NCBI RefSeq assembly: GCF_002261345.1
Contig: NZ_NEVT01000003.1
Coordinates: forward strand, 1-64,000
DNA from: Bordetella genomosp. 2
Lineage (GTDB): Bacteria; Pseudomonadota; Gammaproteobacteria; Burkholderiales; Burkholderiaceae_B
Direction: 5' to 3'
Length of the DNA stretch: 64,000 bases
The translations under genes and the position numbers were made by a program. The notes beneath the pieces were generated by a model. It searched no databases, had not been told where the DNA came from, and was given only the letters and a program-made list of their open reading frames with translations. Numbering within the stretch: position 1 is the stretch's first letter; every line of letters starts with the position of its first letter. This document shows positions 25,288 through 33,240 of the stretch, piece after piece.

Positions 25288-26049
25288 ATGCAAAACCCCG
25301 CTTCTTCTTCCGATTCGTCCACCACCCATTTCGGCTTTCAATCTGTCCCTGAAAGCGAGAAGGCCCGCAAGGTGGCGGAGGTCTTTCATTCGGTGGCCTC
25401 GCGCTACGACGTCATGAACGACCTGATGTCGGGCGGCCTGCATCGCGCCTGGAAGGCCTTCACCATCGGCCGGGCGGCCATCCGGCCGGGCATGAAGGTG
25501 CTGGACATCGCCGGCGGCACGGGCGACCTGGCGCGCGCGTTCGCGCGCCGCGCCGGGCCGACGGGCGAGGTCTGGCTCACCGACATCAACGATTCCATGC
25601 TGCGGGTCGGCCGCGACCGGCTGACCGATGCCGGGCTGCTGCTGCCCACGGCGGTCTGCGACGCCGAGCGCCTGCCTTTTCCGAGCGGGCATTTCGACCG
25701 GGTCAGCGTGGCCTTCGGGCTACGCAACATGACCCACAAGGACCGCGCGCTGGCCGAAATGACCCGGGTGCTCAAGCCCGGCGGCAAGCTGCTGGTGCTG
25801 GAATTCTCCCGGGTGGCCAAGCCCCTGGCGCCCGCCTACGACTGGTATTCCTTCAATGTGCTGCCCTGGCTGGGCAAGAAAGTGGCCGGCGACGAAGCCA
25901 GCTACCGCTACCTGGCCGAGTCCATCCGCATGCACCCCGACCAGGACACCCTGGCGGACATGATGCGCACCGCCGGCCTGGAGCGCGTGCAGTACTTCAA
26001 CCTGACCGCCGGCGTGGTCGCCCTGCACGAGGGCGTGCGGCTGGCCTGA
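25288..26049 (+). CDS. ubiE: Ubiquinone/menaquinone C-methyltransferase UbiE
   Basis: A 253-aa class I SAM-dependent methyltransferase. The first family signature [17 protein letters not shown] occurs at residues 40-56, the SAM motif [13 protein letters not shown] at 71-82 and the second signature [15 protein letters not shown] near 165-180. It methylates the demethoxy-octaprenyl-benzoquinol ring in ubiquinone synthesis. It opens a plus-strand set that continues with the Tim44-like gene, ubiJ and ubiB, and is separated from phoB by a repeat-containing gap. Confidence 0.95.
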   Translation: MQNPASSSDSSTTHFGFQSVPESEKARKVAEVFHSVASRYDVMNDLMSGGLHRAWKAFTIGRAAIRPGMKVLDIAGGTGDLARAFARRAGPTGEVWLTDINDSMLRVGRDRLTDAGLLLPTAVCDAERLPFPSGHFDRVSVAFGLRNMTHKDRALAEMTRVLKPGGKLLVLEFSRVAKPLAPAYDWYSFNVLPWLGKKVAGDEASYRYLAESIRMHPDQDTLADMMRTAGLERVQYFNLTAGVVALHEGVRLA

Positions 26050-26183
26050 GCGCCGCCGCGGGGGCGCCGCGACACCCGGCGGGGAACTTGTCGCCCGTCG
26101 GCTTGTCCGTTATTCTTCAAGTGTTCAGTTTTTTGTAAGAAAACCCCGACCAGAAAAAATGCCGGCGCCTCGCGGGGGCCGGC

Positions 26184-26207
26184 GGCGCCGGCCAGCCGGC
26201 CGGCGCC
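26184..26207. other. Hairpin in the leader of the Tim44-domain gene
   Basis: GGCGCCGGCC and GGCCGGCGCC pair perfectly around an AGCC loop, 23 bp before the ATG at 26231 and just ahead of the AGGAG ribosome site. There is no U-run after it, so termination is unlikely; mRNA stabilisation or a simple GC dyad are alternatives. The rest of the 181-bp gap after ubiE has an AT-rich stretch near 26110-26160 that could hold a promoter. Confidence 0.4.
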
Positions 26208-26230
26208 ATGCGCTCTAGGAGTCACACAAC

Positions 26231-27223
26231 ATGTCCCGATCCGGATTCACCCGGCTGTTTGCCGCCGCCTTGATCGCCGTTGCCGGCACCGCCATGCTGG
26301 CGGTGTCCTTCGACGCCGAGGCGCGTCGCATGGGCGGGGGCAGCAGCGTTGGCCGCCAGTCCACCAACATCACCCAGCAGCGCCAGGCCGTGACGCCGCC
26401 GGCCGCCACCACCACCAACCGCAGCGCGGCGCCGGCCGCCGGCGCCGCTGGCACCGCCGCGGCGGGCACGGCCGCCAAGAGCGGCATGTCGCGCTGGCTG
26501 GGCCCCATTGCCGGCATCGCCGCCGGCCTGGGCATCGCCGCCTTGCTGTCGCACCTGGGCCTGTCCGGCGCGTTCGCCGAATTCCTGTCCAGCATGCTGC
26601 TGATCGCCCTGGTGGTGTTCGCCGTGCTGTTCATCGTGCGCCGCCTGCGCGGCGCCGGCCCGCGCCACGCCACGCAGGGCGCCTATGGCGCCGGCGCGGC
26701 CCGCGAGGCCAGCCAGCAGCAATCCCAGCCGGCCTGGCGCGAGGCGCTGCAGCCGTCCGCCGCGCCGGCACCCGCCGCCGCCCCGGCAGCGGCAGCGGCC
26801 GCCCCGCTGCCGGCCGCGGGCGCCGAGGACAACTGGTACATCCCCGGCGACTTCAACAGCACCGAGTTCCTCAAGCACGCCAAGGACCAGTTCGTGCGCA
26901 TCCAGGCCATCTGGGACAGCGGCGACACCGACCGCCTGCGCGAGTTCCTGACCGACGACCTGATCGCCGAGCTCAAGCAGCAACTGGCCGAGCGCGGCGC
27001 CACGCCGAACAAGACCGAAGTGGTGCTGCTCAACGCCGAACTGCTGGGCATCGAGACCGTCTCCGACGGCCACCTGGCCAGCGTCCGGTTCTCCGGCATG
27101 CTGCGCGAGGCGCCGGGCACCGAGGCCTTCCGCTTCGAGGAAGTCTGGAACCTGTTCAAGCCCGAGCAAGGCGGCTGGCTGCTGGCCGGCATCCAGCAGA
27201 TCCCGGTCGAATACGCCAGCTGA
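26231..27223 (+). CDS. Tim44-like domain protein, membrane-anchored
   Basis: A 330-aa protein with an N-terminal signal or membrane segment (RLFAAALIAVAGTAML), then an Ala/Thr/Pro-rich linker, two close hydrophobic segments about residues 90-135 (IAGIAAGLGIAALLSHLG; MLLIALVVFAVLFIVRR), a second Ala-rich linker, and a C-terminal Tim44-like fold (about 205-330: FVRIQAIWDSGDTDRLREFLTDDL). Mitochondrial Tim44 tethers Hsp70 to the import channel; the bacterial role is not established. It sits between ubiE and ubiJ on the same strand, with its own leader and a terminator behind it, so it may be an independent unit. Confidence 0.88.
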   Translation: MSRSGFTRLFAAALIAVAGTAMLAVSFDAEARRMGGGSSVGRQSTNITQQRQAVTPPAATTTNRSAAPAAGAAGTAAAGTAAKSGMSRWLGPIAGIAAGLGIAALLSHLGLSGAFAEFLSSMLLIALVVFAVLFIVRRLRGAGPRHATQGAYGAGAAREASQQQSQPAWREALQPSAAPAPAAAPAAAAAAPLPAAGAEDNWYIPGDFNSTEFLKHAKDQFVRIQAIWDSGDTDRLREFLTDDLIAELKQQLAERGATPNKTEVVLLNAELLGIETVSDGHLASVRFSGMLREAPGTEAFRFEEVWNLFKPEQGGWLLAGIQQIPVEYAS

Positions 27224-27317
27224 CGGGCCGCCGGGCGCCCTGCGCGTCCGGCCAGCCCGGGCGCGCGGCCCGCTGCGCGGGCGGCGCGCCGCTGCGCTTT
27301 CAGGGTGAAAGCGCCTC

Positions 27318-27348
27318 AACCCGGTAAACTCCGGGTTTGTCCTTTTTT
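27318..27348 (+). terminator. Rho-independent terminator after the Tim44-domain gene
   Basis: AACCCGG pairs with CCGGGTT around the loop TAAACT, followed by TGTCCTTTTTT. This is the clearest intrinsic terminator in the window. It ends the Tim44 transcript and stands 39 bp before the ubiJ ATG. A perfect second hairpin (GCGCTTTCA/TGAAAGCGC) lies just upstream at 27294-27314. Confidence 0.75.
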
Positions 27349-27386
27349 CCGGCCGGGCTTGCCACGCGCCAGTCCGGCAAGCGTCG

Positions 27387-28025
27387 ATGCTGCCCTTCTC
27401 CATTTTGCCCACTCCGCCGCGGCTGGCCGTGCGCGCGCTGAACACGCTGCTGGCGCGTGAAGCCTGGGCGCGCGAGCGCCTGGCGCGCCATGCCGGCAAG
27501 ACGGTGCGCTTCGCCGCGGGCGGCTTCACCGCAGGGCTGGCGATCGACAGCGAAGGGTATGCCGACCTGGCCGACGCCGCCGTGGCGCCCGACGTGACCC
27601 TGACGGTCGACCTGGCCAAGCTCAACCCGCTGCGCCTGCTGCCCGGCCAGGACAAGCCCGACATGGCCGAGGCCACCCATATCGAGGGCGACGCTGCCCT
27701 GGCGCGGGTGGTGGCCGACCTGGCCGCCGACCTGCGCTGGGATGCCGAGGACGATCTGGCGCGCCTGGTGGGCGACATCCCCGCCGCGCGGCTGGTGGCC
27801 GGCCTGCGCGCCGCCGGCGAAGGCGCGCGCGGCGCGGCCGGGCGGCTCGGCCGGAATCTGTCCGAGTACCTCTCTGAAGAACGGCCCGTGCTGGCCGGCG
27901 CGCCGCTGCTGGGGCAGTGGCGCCAGGACCTGGCCGAACTGAGCGCGCGCACCGACGGGCTGGCGCGCGCCGCCGAGGCCCTGGATGCGCGCCTGGCGAG
28001 CCTGGCCGCGCGACGGGGCGCCTGA
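27387..28025 (+). CDS. ubiJ: Ubiquinone biosynthesis accessory factor UbiJ
   Basis: A 212-aa protein whose N-terminal half is an SCP2-type lipid-binding domain ([26 protein letters not shown], then [15 protein letters not shown]) and whose C-terminal half is helical ([15 protein letters not shown]). UbiJ binds prenylated intermediates and scaffolds the Ubi complex. It is directly followed by ubiB (4 bp), as expected for the ubiE-ubiJ-ubiB locus, although here a Tim44-domain gene is interposed after ubiE. Confidence 0.88.
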   Translation: MLPFSILPTPPRLAVRALNTLLAREAWARERLARHAGKTVRFAAGGFTAGLAIDSEGYADLADAAVAPDVTLTVDLAKLNPLRLLPGQDKPDMAEATHIEGDAALARVVADLAADLRWDAEDDLARLVGDIPAARLVAGLRAAGEGARGAAGRLGRNLSEYLSEERPVLAGAPLLGQWRQDLAELSARTDGLARAAEALDARLASLAARRGA

Positions 28026-28029
28026 CGTC

Positions 28030-29583
28030 ATGCCGAGCCTGCTGCGCGTACTCCGCATTCTGTATGTATCGTTCCGGTTCGGCCTGGACGACCTGGTGCT
28101 GTCCAGCCTGAATCACCCGCTGGCCTCGGCCCTGCGCTGGCTGATCCGGCTCGGCATGCGGCCGCGCGCGCCGCGCGGCCTGCGGCTGCGCCGTGCGCTG
28201 GAATCGCTCGGGCCCATCTTCGTGAAGTTCGGCCAGGTGCTGTCGACCCGCCGCGACCTCATCCCCGCCGATATCGCCGACGAACTGGCATTGCTGCAGG
28301 ACCGCGTGCCGCCGTTTCCGTCCGCCCAGGCGGCCGCCTGCATCGAGGCGGCGCTGGGCGCGCCTCCCGCGCAGCTGTTCGCGCAGTTCGAGGTCGATCC
28401 GGTCGCGTCGGCCTCGATCGCCCAGGTGCATTTCGCCGTGCTGCACGACGGCCGCGAGGTGGCCGTCAAGGTGCTGCGCCCCGGCATGCGGCAGGCCATC
28501 GAGCGCGATCTGGCCTTGTTGCGCATCGTGGCGGGCATCGTCGAGCGGGCCGGCGCCGATGGCCGCCGCCTGAAGCCGCGCGAAGTGGTGGCCGAGTTCG
28601 ACAACTACCTGCACGACGAGCTCGACCTGGTGCGCGAGGCCTCCAACTGCAGCCAGCTGCGGCGCAATTTCGACGCGGCCTCGGGGCGCGGCGACATGCT
28701 GATCGTGCCCGAAGTCATCTGGGAATACACGACCTCCACGGTGTTCACCATGGAGCGCATGTACGGCATCCCGGTAGGGCAGGTCGACCGCCTGCGCGCC
28801 GCCGGCATCGACATTCCCAAGCTGGCGCGCAGCGGCGTGGACATCTTCTTCACCCAGGTGTTTTCCGACGGCTTCTTCCATGCCGACATGCACCCGGGCA
28901 ACATCTATGTATCCGACCGCCCCGAGACGCTGGGGCGCTATATCGCCCTGGACTTCGGCATCGTCGGCTCGCTGTCCGAATTCGACAAGAACTACCTGGC
29001 GCAGAACTTCCTGGCGTTCTTCCACCGCGACTACCGGCGCGTCGCGCAACTGCATATCGAGTCGGGCTGGGTGCCGCCTGATACGCGCGAAGAAGAGCTC
29101 GAAGGCGCCGTGCGCGCCGTCTGCGAACCCTATTTCGATCGCCCGCTGGCCGAGATCTCGCTCGGGCAGGTCCTGCTGCGGCTGTTCCAGACCTCGCGCC
29201 GCTTCAATGTCGAGATCCAGCCGCAACTGGTGCTGCTGCAGAAGACCCTGCTGAACGTCGAGGGCCTGGGCCGCCAGCTCGATCCCAACCTCGATCTCTG
29301 GAAGACCGCCAAGCCTTATCTGGAAAACTGGATGCGGCAGCGCATGGGCCTGGACGGCCTGCGCAAGGCCCTGGCCAAGGAAGCCACGCAGTGGTCGCAG
29401 ACACTGCCGGCGCTGCCGAGGCTGCTGCACGAGCGGCTGAGCCGGCCCGACCCGGCGCCGGCGCTGCTGCTCGAAATGACCCGCCTGCGCAGAGCGCAGG
29501 AACAGGGCAACCGCCTGCTGGCCGCGCTGACGGCCGTGCTGGCGGTGGCCGTGGGCGTGGCTCTGTGGGCGCTGACCCGCTGA
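28030..29583 (+). CDS. ubiB: Ubiquinone biosynthesis protein UbiB (ABC1/ADCK-type atypical kinase)
   Basis: The 517-aa protein has the ABC1 family KxGQ motif ([16 protein letters not shown], about residues 64-79), the alanine-rich loop region [14 protein letters not shown], the lysine in [11 protein letters not shown] and the catalytic/metal motif [12 protein letters not shown] plus [10 protein letters not shown]. Two hydrophobic helices at the C-terminus ([18 protein letters not shown]) anchor it to the membrane. Members are ATPases that support quinone biosynthesis. The ATG at 28030 follows the ubiJ stop by 4 bp. Confidence 0.94.
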   Translation: MPSLLRVLRILYVSFRFGLDDLVLSSLNHPLASALRWLIRLGMRPRAPRGLRLRRALESLGPIFVKFGQVLSTRRDLIPADIADELALLQDRVPPFPSAQAAACIEAALGAPPAQLFAQFEVDPVASASIAQVHFAVLHDGREVAVKVLRPGMRQAIERDLALLRIVAGIVERAGADGRRLKPREVVAEFDNYLHDELDLVREASNCSQLRRNFDAASGRGDMLIVPEVIWEYTTSTVFTMERMYGIPVGQVDRLRAAGIDIPKLARSGVDIFFTQVFSDGFFHADMHPGNIYVSDRPETLGRYIALDFGIVGSLSEFDKNYLAQNFLAFFHRDYRRVAQLHIESGWVPPDTREEELEGAVRAVCEPYFDRPLAEISLGQVLLRLFQTSRRFNVEIQPQLVLLQKTLLNVEGLGRQLDPNLDLWKTAKPYLENWMRQRMGLDGLRKALAKEATQWSQTLPALPRLLHERLSRPDPAPALLLEMTRLRRAQEQGNRLLAALTAVLAVAVGVALWALTR

Positions 29584-29613
29584 TGAAGCCGCGTTCCTGT
29601 CGTCGCGCCACGC

Positions 29614-29653
29614 TTGTCATGAATTCGTCACCGAATTGTCATGACAGTTTCGT
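29614..29653 (+). promoter_or_regulatory. Tandem Pho box and -10 of a PhoB-activated promoter
   Basis: Three 7-mers recur every 11 bp: TTGTCAT (29614), TCGTCAC (29625), TTGTCAT (29636), with a weaker GTTTCGT at 29647. This is the spacing and sequence type of PhoB sites (CTGTCAT, 4-bp linker). A TAAATA -10-like box at about 29666 lies 12 bp beyond the last repeat, where a PhoB-dependent promoter lacking a -35 would have it. The gene served is the diiron protein at 29761, and PhoB itself is encoded at 24305. Confidence 0.7.
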
Positions 29654-29760
29654 ACGGGGCGGCGATAAATAACCCTGCGCAAACCACGCGCGCGGTCCGG
29701 GCCGTGCATGCACGGCACTTCTCTTTACAAAGCCCCATGCGGGACCAACAAGGGCACACC

Positions 29761-30645
29761 ATGCTTTATCCTGAACTCTTCAAGACCATGGAAGCCGTGC
29801 GCTGGAACATGGCGAGCGACATTCCGTGGGACGACTTCGACCGCAGCAAGCTCTCGGACGAGCAGGCGTACACCATCAAGATGAATGCCATCACTGAATG
29901 GGCGGCATTGCCGGCGACCGAGATGTTCCTGCGCGACAACCGCGAAGACAGCGACTTCTGCGCATTCATGTCGGTGTGGTTCTTCGAAGAGCAGAAGCAC
30001 GCGCTGGTGCTGATCGAGTACCTGCGCCGCTTCCGCCCCGACCTGGTGCCGACCGAGGAAGAGCTGCACAAGGTGCGCTTCGAGTTCGATCCCGCGCCCG
30101 AGCTCGAGACGCTGATGCTGCACTTCTGCGGCGAGATCCGGCTCAACCACTGGTACCGGCGCGCCGCCGAGTGGCACACCGAGCCGGTCATCAAGGCCAT
30201 CTACCAGACCATCTCGCGCGACGAGGCGCGGCACGCCGGCGCCTACCTGCAGTACATGCGCCGCGCGCTGCACGATCGCGGCCAGCGCATCAGCGAGCAG
30301 GCGCGCCTGGCGTTCTCGAAGATCGGCGTGCTGATGGCCTCGGCCAGCCGCACCGCGCAGGCCATGCATCCCACCAACCTGCACGTCAACAAGGCGCTGT
30401 TCCCGAACGACACGGTGCAGTCGCGCCTGCCCGAGCCGGGCTGGCTGGAGCACTGGCTGGACACGCAGATCCGCTTCGACGGCGTATGGGAGCAGAAGGT
30501 GGCCAGCCGCATCCTGCACATCCTGTCCAAGCTGATGGACCGCAGCTTCGAGAGCGTCAAGGATCTCAACCGCTACCGCAAGGAAATGGCCAGCCTGGTG
30601 ATGCCCGCGGGGCAGCCGGAACTGATCGTGCCCGCCGGGGCGTGA
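29761..30645 (+). CDS. Ferritin-like diiron protein of unknown function, probably PhoB-regulated
   Basis: The 294-aa, all-helical protein carries diiron motifs: E in the ITEWAALPATEM helix, EEQKH near residue 78-82, E in CGEIRLNHW and DEARH near residue 155-159. The E-(x)-xH pairs are those of ferritin-like oxygenases, desaturases and AurF-type N-oxygenases. There is no signal peptide. The ATG at 29761 starts MLYPELF; an upstream in-frame ATG at 29737 would add 8 residues. It follows ubiB by 177 bp, but a tandem Pho box in that gap suggests its own phosphate-starvation promoter. Lipid modification is one possibility; the true substrate is unknown. Confidence 0.82.
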   Translation: MLYPELFKTMEAVRWNMASDIPWDDFDRSKLSDEQAYTIKMNAITEWAALPATEMFLRDNREDSDFCAFMSVWFFEEQKHALVLIEYLRRFRPDLVPTEEELHKVRFEFDPAPELETLMLHFCGEIRLNHWYRRAAEWHTEPVIKAIYQTISRDEARHAGAYLQYMRRALHDRGQRISEQARLAFSKIGVLMASASRTAQAMHPTNLHVNKALFPNDTVQSRLPEPGWLEHWLDTQIRFDGVWEQKVASRILHILSKLMDRSFESVKDLNRYRKEMASLVMPAGQPELIVPAGA

Positions 30646-30658
30646 GCCCGCGCCGGCT

Positions 30659-31072
30659 TCAGCCTGGTTCGGCCAGCAGCACCGTCGCCCGCGGCCCCAG
30701 CGCCCCCAGGTAGGGGCACTGGCGCCGCGCCTGGTCCGCCAGCGCCCGGGCGTCGCCCGGCGTGCGTCCGGGCAGGCTCACGCGCAGCACCACGCCCAGC
30801 TCGAAACGCCGCCCGGCGGTGGCATATAGCGCGGCCTCGGCCCGCACTGCCGACTCGCCGCCGGCGATGCGGCCCAGCGTCGCATGGAACCCCGCCGCGC
30901 AGGCCGCCGCGAAGACCTGCAGCGGCGCGATCCGGGTGTCCTCGGCCGTGACGGCCTGGCCGGCCGCCAGCAGGTCCAGGTCCAGCAGGCCGTCCGCGCC
31001 TTGCACGTGGGCATGGCGCGCGTCGCGGGTCGAGACCGCGTCGGCCGAGTCCAGGCGGAAGCGGGCTCGCAT
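30659..31072 (-). CDS. OsmC/Ohr-like protein
   Basis: The 137-aa protein resembles the Ohr branch of the OsmC family: a cysteine in AACAAGFHATL (canonical Ohr has AACF) near residue 56, and a second cysteine in RRQCPYLGAL near residue 122 (canonical CPYSNA). The catalytic pair thus appears present, which would reduce organic hydroperoxides. The N-terminal region is less typical, so the assignment is to family only. It follows the 3-hydroxyisobutyrate-dehydrogenase-like gene by 32 bp on the same strand and converges with the diiron protein gene. Confidence 0.75.
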   Translation of the reverse strand: MRARFRLDSADAVSTRDARHAHVQGADGLLDLDLLAAGQAVTAEDTRIAPLQVFAAACAAGFHATLGRIAGGESAVRAEAALYATAGRRFELGVVLRVSLPGRTPGDARALADQARRQCPYLGALGPRATVLLAEPG

Positions 31073-31104
31073 GGCGCATTCCTCGTGTCGCATGCCGGCG
31101 CGGC

Positions 31105-31962
31105 TCAGGCCAGGTGCGAGGCCGCCATGTCCTTGTCGGCATGGCCGGCCGCGAGCGCCCGCTGGAACCGTTGCAGGCCGGCGGCGGCGCCGTCCAGCGT
31201 GATGCCGGCCTGTGCCGCCGCCTGGACGATCAGCCGCGAGTCCTTCAGCGCGTTGGCGACCGAGAAGCTGGGAGTGTAGTCGCCGCTCAGCATGGCGGCC
31301 GACTTGCCCTGGAAGTAGCCGTTGTCCAGCGGGCCGCCGCTCACGGCCTCGATTACCAGCGCCGGGTCGACGCCCAGGCCCTTGGCCAGCGCCAGGCTTT
31401 CGGCCACGCCGTGCGTCAGCGCGAAGACCCAGTGATTCAGCGCCAGCTTCAGCCGGCTGCTGGCGCCGCTCTGCTCGGACACCCAGATGGTGCGCTTGCC
31501 GATCGCGTCGAACGCCGGCTGGACGGCTGCGCGCGCGTCCGCCGGCCCGGCCGCCAGGATGATCAACTGGCCTTGCTCGGCGGGCTGGCGGGTGCCCAGG
31601 ACCGGCGCGTCGTAGAACACCAGGCCCAGGTCGCGGGCCTGCGCGGCCAACTGGTCGATCTCGGCGATGCCGACCGTGCTGAGCTGCAGCCACACGGCGC
31701 CGGGCGCCAGGCCCGGCGCGGCGGCCTGCATGGCCTGGCGCACCGCCGCGCCGTCGTTGAGCGCGGTCAGCACCAGGGCGGCGTCGCGCACCGCCTCCGC
31801 CGGCGTGTCGCAGGGCTGCACGCCATCCGCGGCCAGGGCCTGCGCCTTGGCCGCGGTGCGGTTCCAGGCGCGCACCGTGAAACCGTGCTTGCGCAGGTTG
31901 CGCGCCACCGGCGCGCCGATGATGCCCGTGCCCAGCACGGCGATGGTCCGCTCGTTCGACAT
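31105..31962 (-). CDS. NAD(P)-dependent 3-hydroxyacid dehydrogenase (HIBADH family)
   Basis: The 285-aa protein has the Rossmann motif VLGTGIIGAPVARNL at residues 9-23 and the family active-site lysine in the KLALNHWVFAL helix (about residue 170, normally K-x-x-N-N). The C-terminal all-helical domain contains KDSRLIVQAAAQAGI. Such enzymes act on 3-hydroxyisobutyrate, tartronate semialdehyde or glyoxylate. A TetR-type dyad lies about 53 bp upstream, and the regulator gene is directly upstream on the same strand, so TetR control is likely. Confidence 0.85.
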   Translation of the reverse strand: MSNERTIAVLGTGIIGAPVARNLRKHGFTVRAWNRTAAKAQALAADGVQPCDTPAEAVRDAALVLTALNDGAAVRQAMQAAAPGLAPGAVWLQLSTVGIAEIDQLAAQARDLGLVFYDAPVLGTRQPAEQGQLIILAAGPADARAAVQPAFDAIGKRTIWVSEQSGASSRLKLALNHWVFALTHGVAESLALAKGLGVDPALVIEAVSGGPLDNGYFQGKSAAMLSGDYTPSFSVANALKDSRLIVQAAAQAGITLDGAAAGLQRFQRALAAGHADKDMAASHLA

Positions 31963-32014
31963 AAGAATGCTCCTGTGATGTAACGCGCCGCGCCGCCACG
32001 GCGCCGCACGGTTT

Positions 32015-32030
32015 TGAACTGATCAGTCCA
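32015..32030. promoter_or_regulatory. TetR-type operator upstream of the dehydrogenase
   Basis: TGAACTGATCAGTCCA is a near-perfect 16-bp dyad (one mismatch pair) centred on ACTGATCAGT. It lies between the TetR stop and the dehydrogenase start, where a repressor would act on the downstream two-gene unit (dehydrogenase and OsmC-like protein). Confidence 0.6.
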
Positions 32031-32075
32031 GAATTGACAAAAAGAAACGCGCCCCACGGCGCGGCGGGCCGGCCA

Positions 32076-32657
32076 TTACAGATTGCTCATGGCGACCTCG
32101 ACGATGTCGTGCAGGCGCTGGCGCCGGTGCCGGCGCGCGCTGCCCTTGCCCAGCACCCGCAGGCCCTGGATGGTGCACAGCAGGAAGCTGGCGAGCGCGC
32201 GGGGCGGCTGGCGGGCGGCGATCTCGCCGCTCTGCTGGCCTTCGCGCAGCGCCGCTTCCAGCGCGTTCTCCGGGCGCAGGAAATTCTGCCCGGTGAGTTC
32301 CGCCACCGCCTCGTCGTGGCCCGCCAGTTCGACCGCCGCATTGACCGCCATGCAGCCGCGCCGCAGCGGGTTGCCGAGTTCGTCCTCGACGATGCGCGCC
32401 AGCAGTTGGCGGATGCGGTCCTTGACGGGGCCAGGCCCGGCCAGCAGGGCGACATTGGCCGCCGTGAACGCCTGGTAGCGCTGCAGGGCGCGCTGGTACA
32501 GGCCGTGCTTGCTGTCGAAGGCGTTGTACAGGCTGCTGCGCGCCAGGCCGGTGCCCTCGACCAGGTCTTGCACCGACGTCGCCGCATAGCCCCGCTGCCA
32601 GAATACCTGCAGGGCGGCGTCGGCCACGTCGTCGGGTTCGAAATCCTTGGGGCGCAT
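32076..32657 (-). CDS. TetR family transcriptional regulator
   Basis: A 193-aa TetR protein. The helix-turn-helix is in residues 10-55 (VADAALQVFWQRGYAATSVQDLVEGTGLARSSLYNAF) and an AcrR-like C-terminal ligand domain follows. The ATG at 32657 gives the usual short lead before the DNA-binding domain. Two GATC-centred dyads, one in front of this gene and one in front of the next gene, suggest autoregulation and control of the dehydrogenase and OsmC-like genes. Confidence 0.88.
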   Translation of the reverse strand: MRPKDFEPDDVADAALQVFWQRGYAATSVQDLVEGTGLARSSLYNAFDSKHGLYQRALQRYQAFTAANVALLAGPGPVKDRIRQLLARIVEDELGNPLRRGCMAVNAAVELAGHDEAVAELTGQNFLRPENALEAALREGQQSGEIAARQPPRALASFLLCTIQGLRVLGKGSARRHRRQRLHDIVEVAMSNL

Positions 32658-32672
32658 GGCGAAAGCTATTTT

Positions 32673-32686
32673 GGAATGATCGTTCC
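32673..32686. promoter_or_regulatory. TetR autoregulatory operator
   Basis: GGAATGATCGTTCC is a 14-bp dyad with one mismatch, 16 bp upstream of the TetR ATG. It has the GATC centre in common with the dyad at 32015 but different arms. Binding would overlap the promoter or leader of the regulator gene. Confidence 0.5.
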
Positions 32687-32754
32687 CAAACTGTAGCCGC
32701 CGCGCCGCGCGTGTGTCAAGCCGCGCGCCGCGCGGGGGACGTACAATCCGGCAC

Positions 32755-33240
32755 ATGCCCGCCGCCCGCTTCGAATCCAAGATCCTGTCCCGCGACGCCG
32801 TCGCCGCCGCCATTGCCCAGGGCAAGCTGCCCCGGCCGCTGGTGTTCACCAATGGCGTCTTCGACATCCTGCACCGCGGTCACGCCACCTACCTGGACCA
32901 GGCCGCGCAATTGGGCGCCACGCTGGTGGTGGCCATCAATACCGACGCTTCCGTGCGCCGCCTGGGCAAGGGCGCCGACCGCCCGCTCAACGGCCAGGAC
33001 GACCGCGCCGCGCTGCTGGCGGCGCTGGGCTGCGTCAGCGCGGTGACCATGTTCCATGAAGACACGCCGGTGGAAATCATCGGCGAACTGCGCCCCGACC
33101 TGATCGTCAAGGGCGGCGACTACGACATGGAAACCCTGCCGGAAACCGCCCTGGTCAAGAGCTGGGGCGGCCGCGCCGTGGCCATCCCGTTCGAATTCCA
33201 GCGCTCCACGACGACCCTGGTGAAGAAGATCCGCGGTTAA
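32755..33240 (+). CDS. rfaE2: D-glycero-beta-D-manno-heptose 1-phosphate adenylyltransferase
   Basis: A 161-aa nucleotidyltransferase corresponding to the C-terminal domain of bifunctional HldE. The motif FTNGVFDILHRGHATYL contains the HxGH catalytic signature, and EIIGELRPDLIVKGGDY is also typical. It activates heptose-1-phosphate with ATP to make ADP-heptose for lipopolysaccharide inner core. The kinase half is not adjacent, consistent with split HldA/HldC-type organisation. Its last 4 bases overlap the convergent tolC stop. Confidence 0.92.
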   Translation: MPAARFESKILSRDAVAAAIAQGKLPRPLVFTNGVFDILHRGHATYLDQAAQLGATLVVAINTDASVRRLGKGADRPLNGQDDRAALLAALGCVSAVTMFHEDTPVEIIGELRPDLIVKGGDYDMETLPETALVKSWGGRAVAIPFEFQRSTTTLVKKIRG

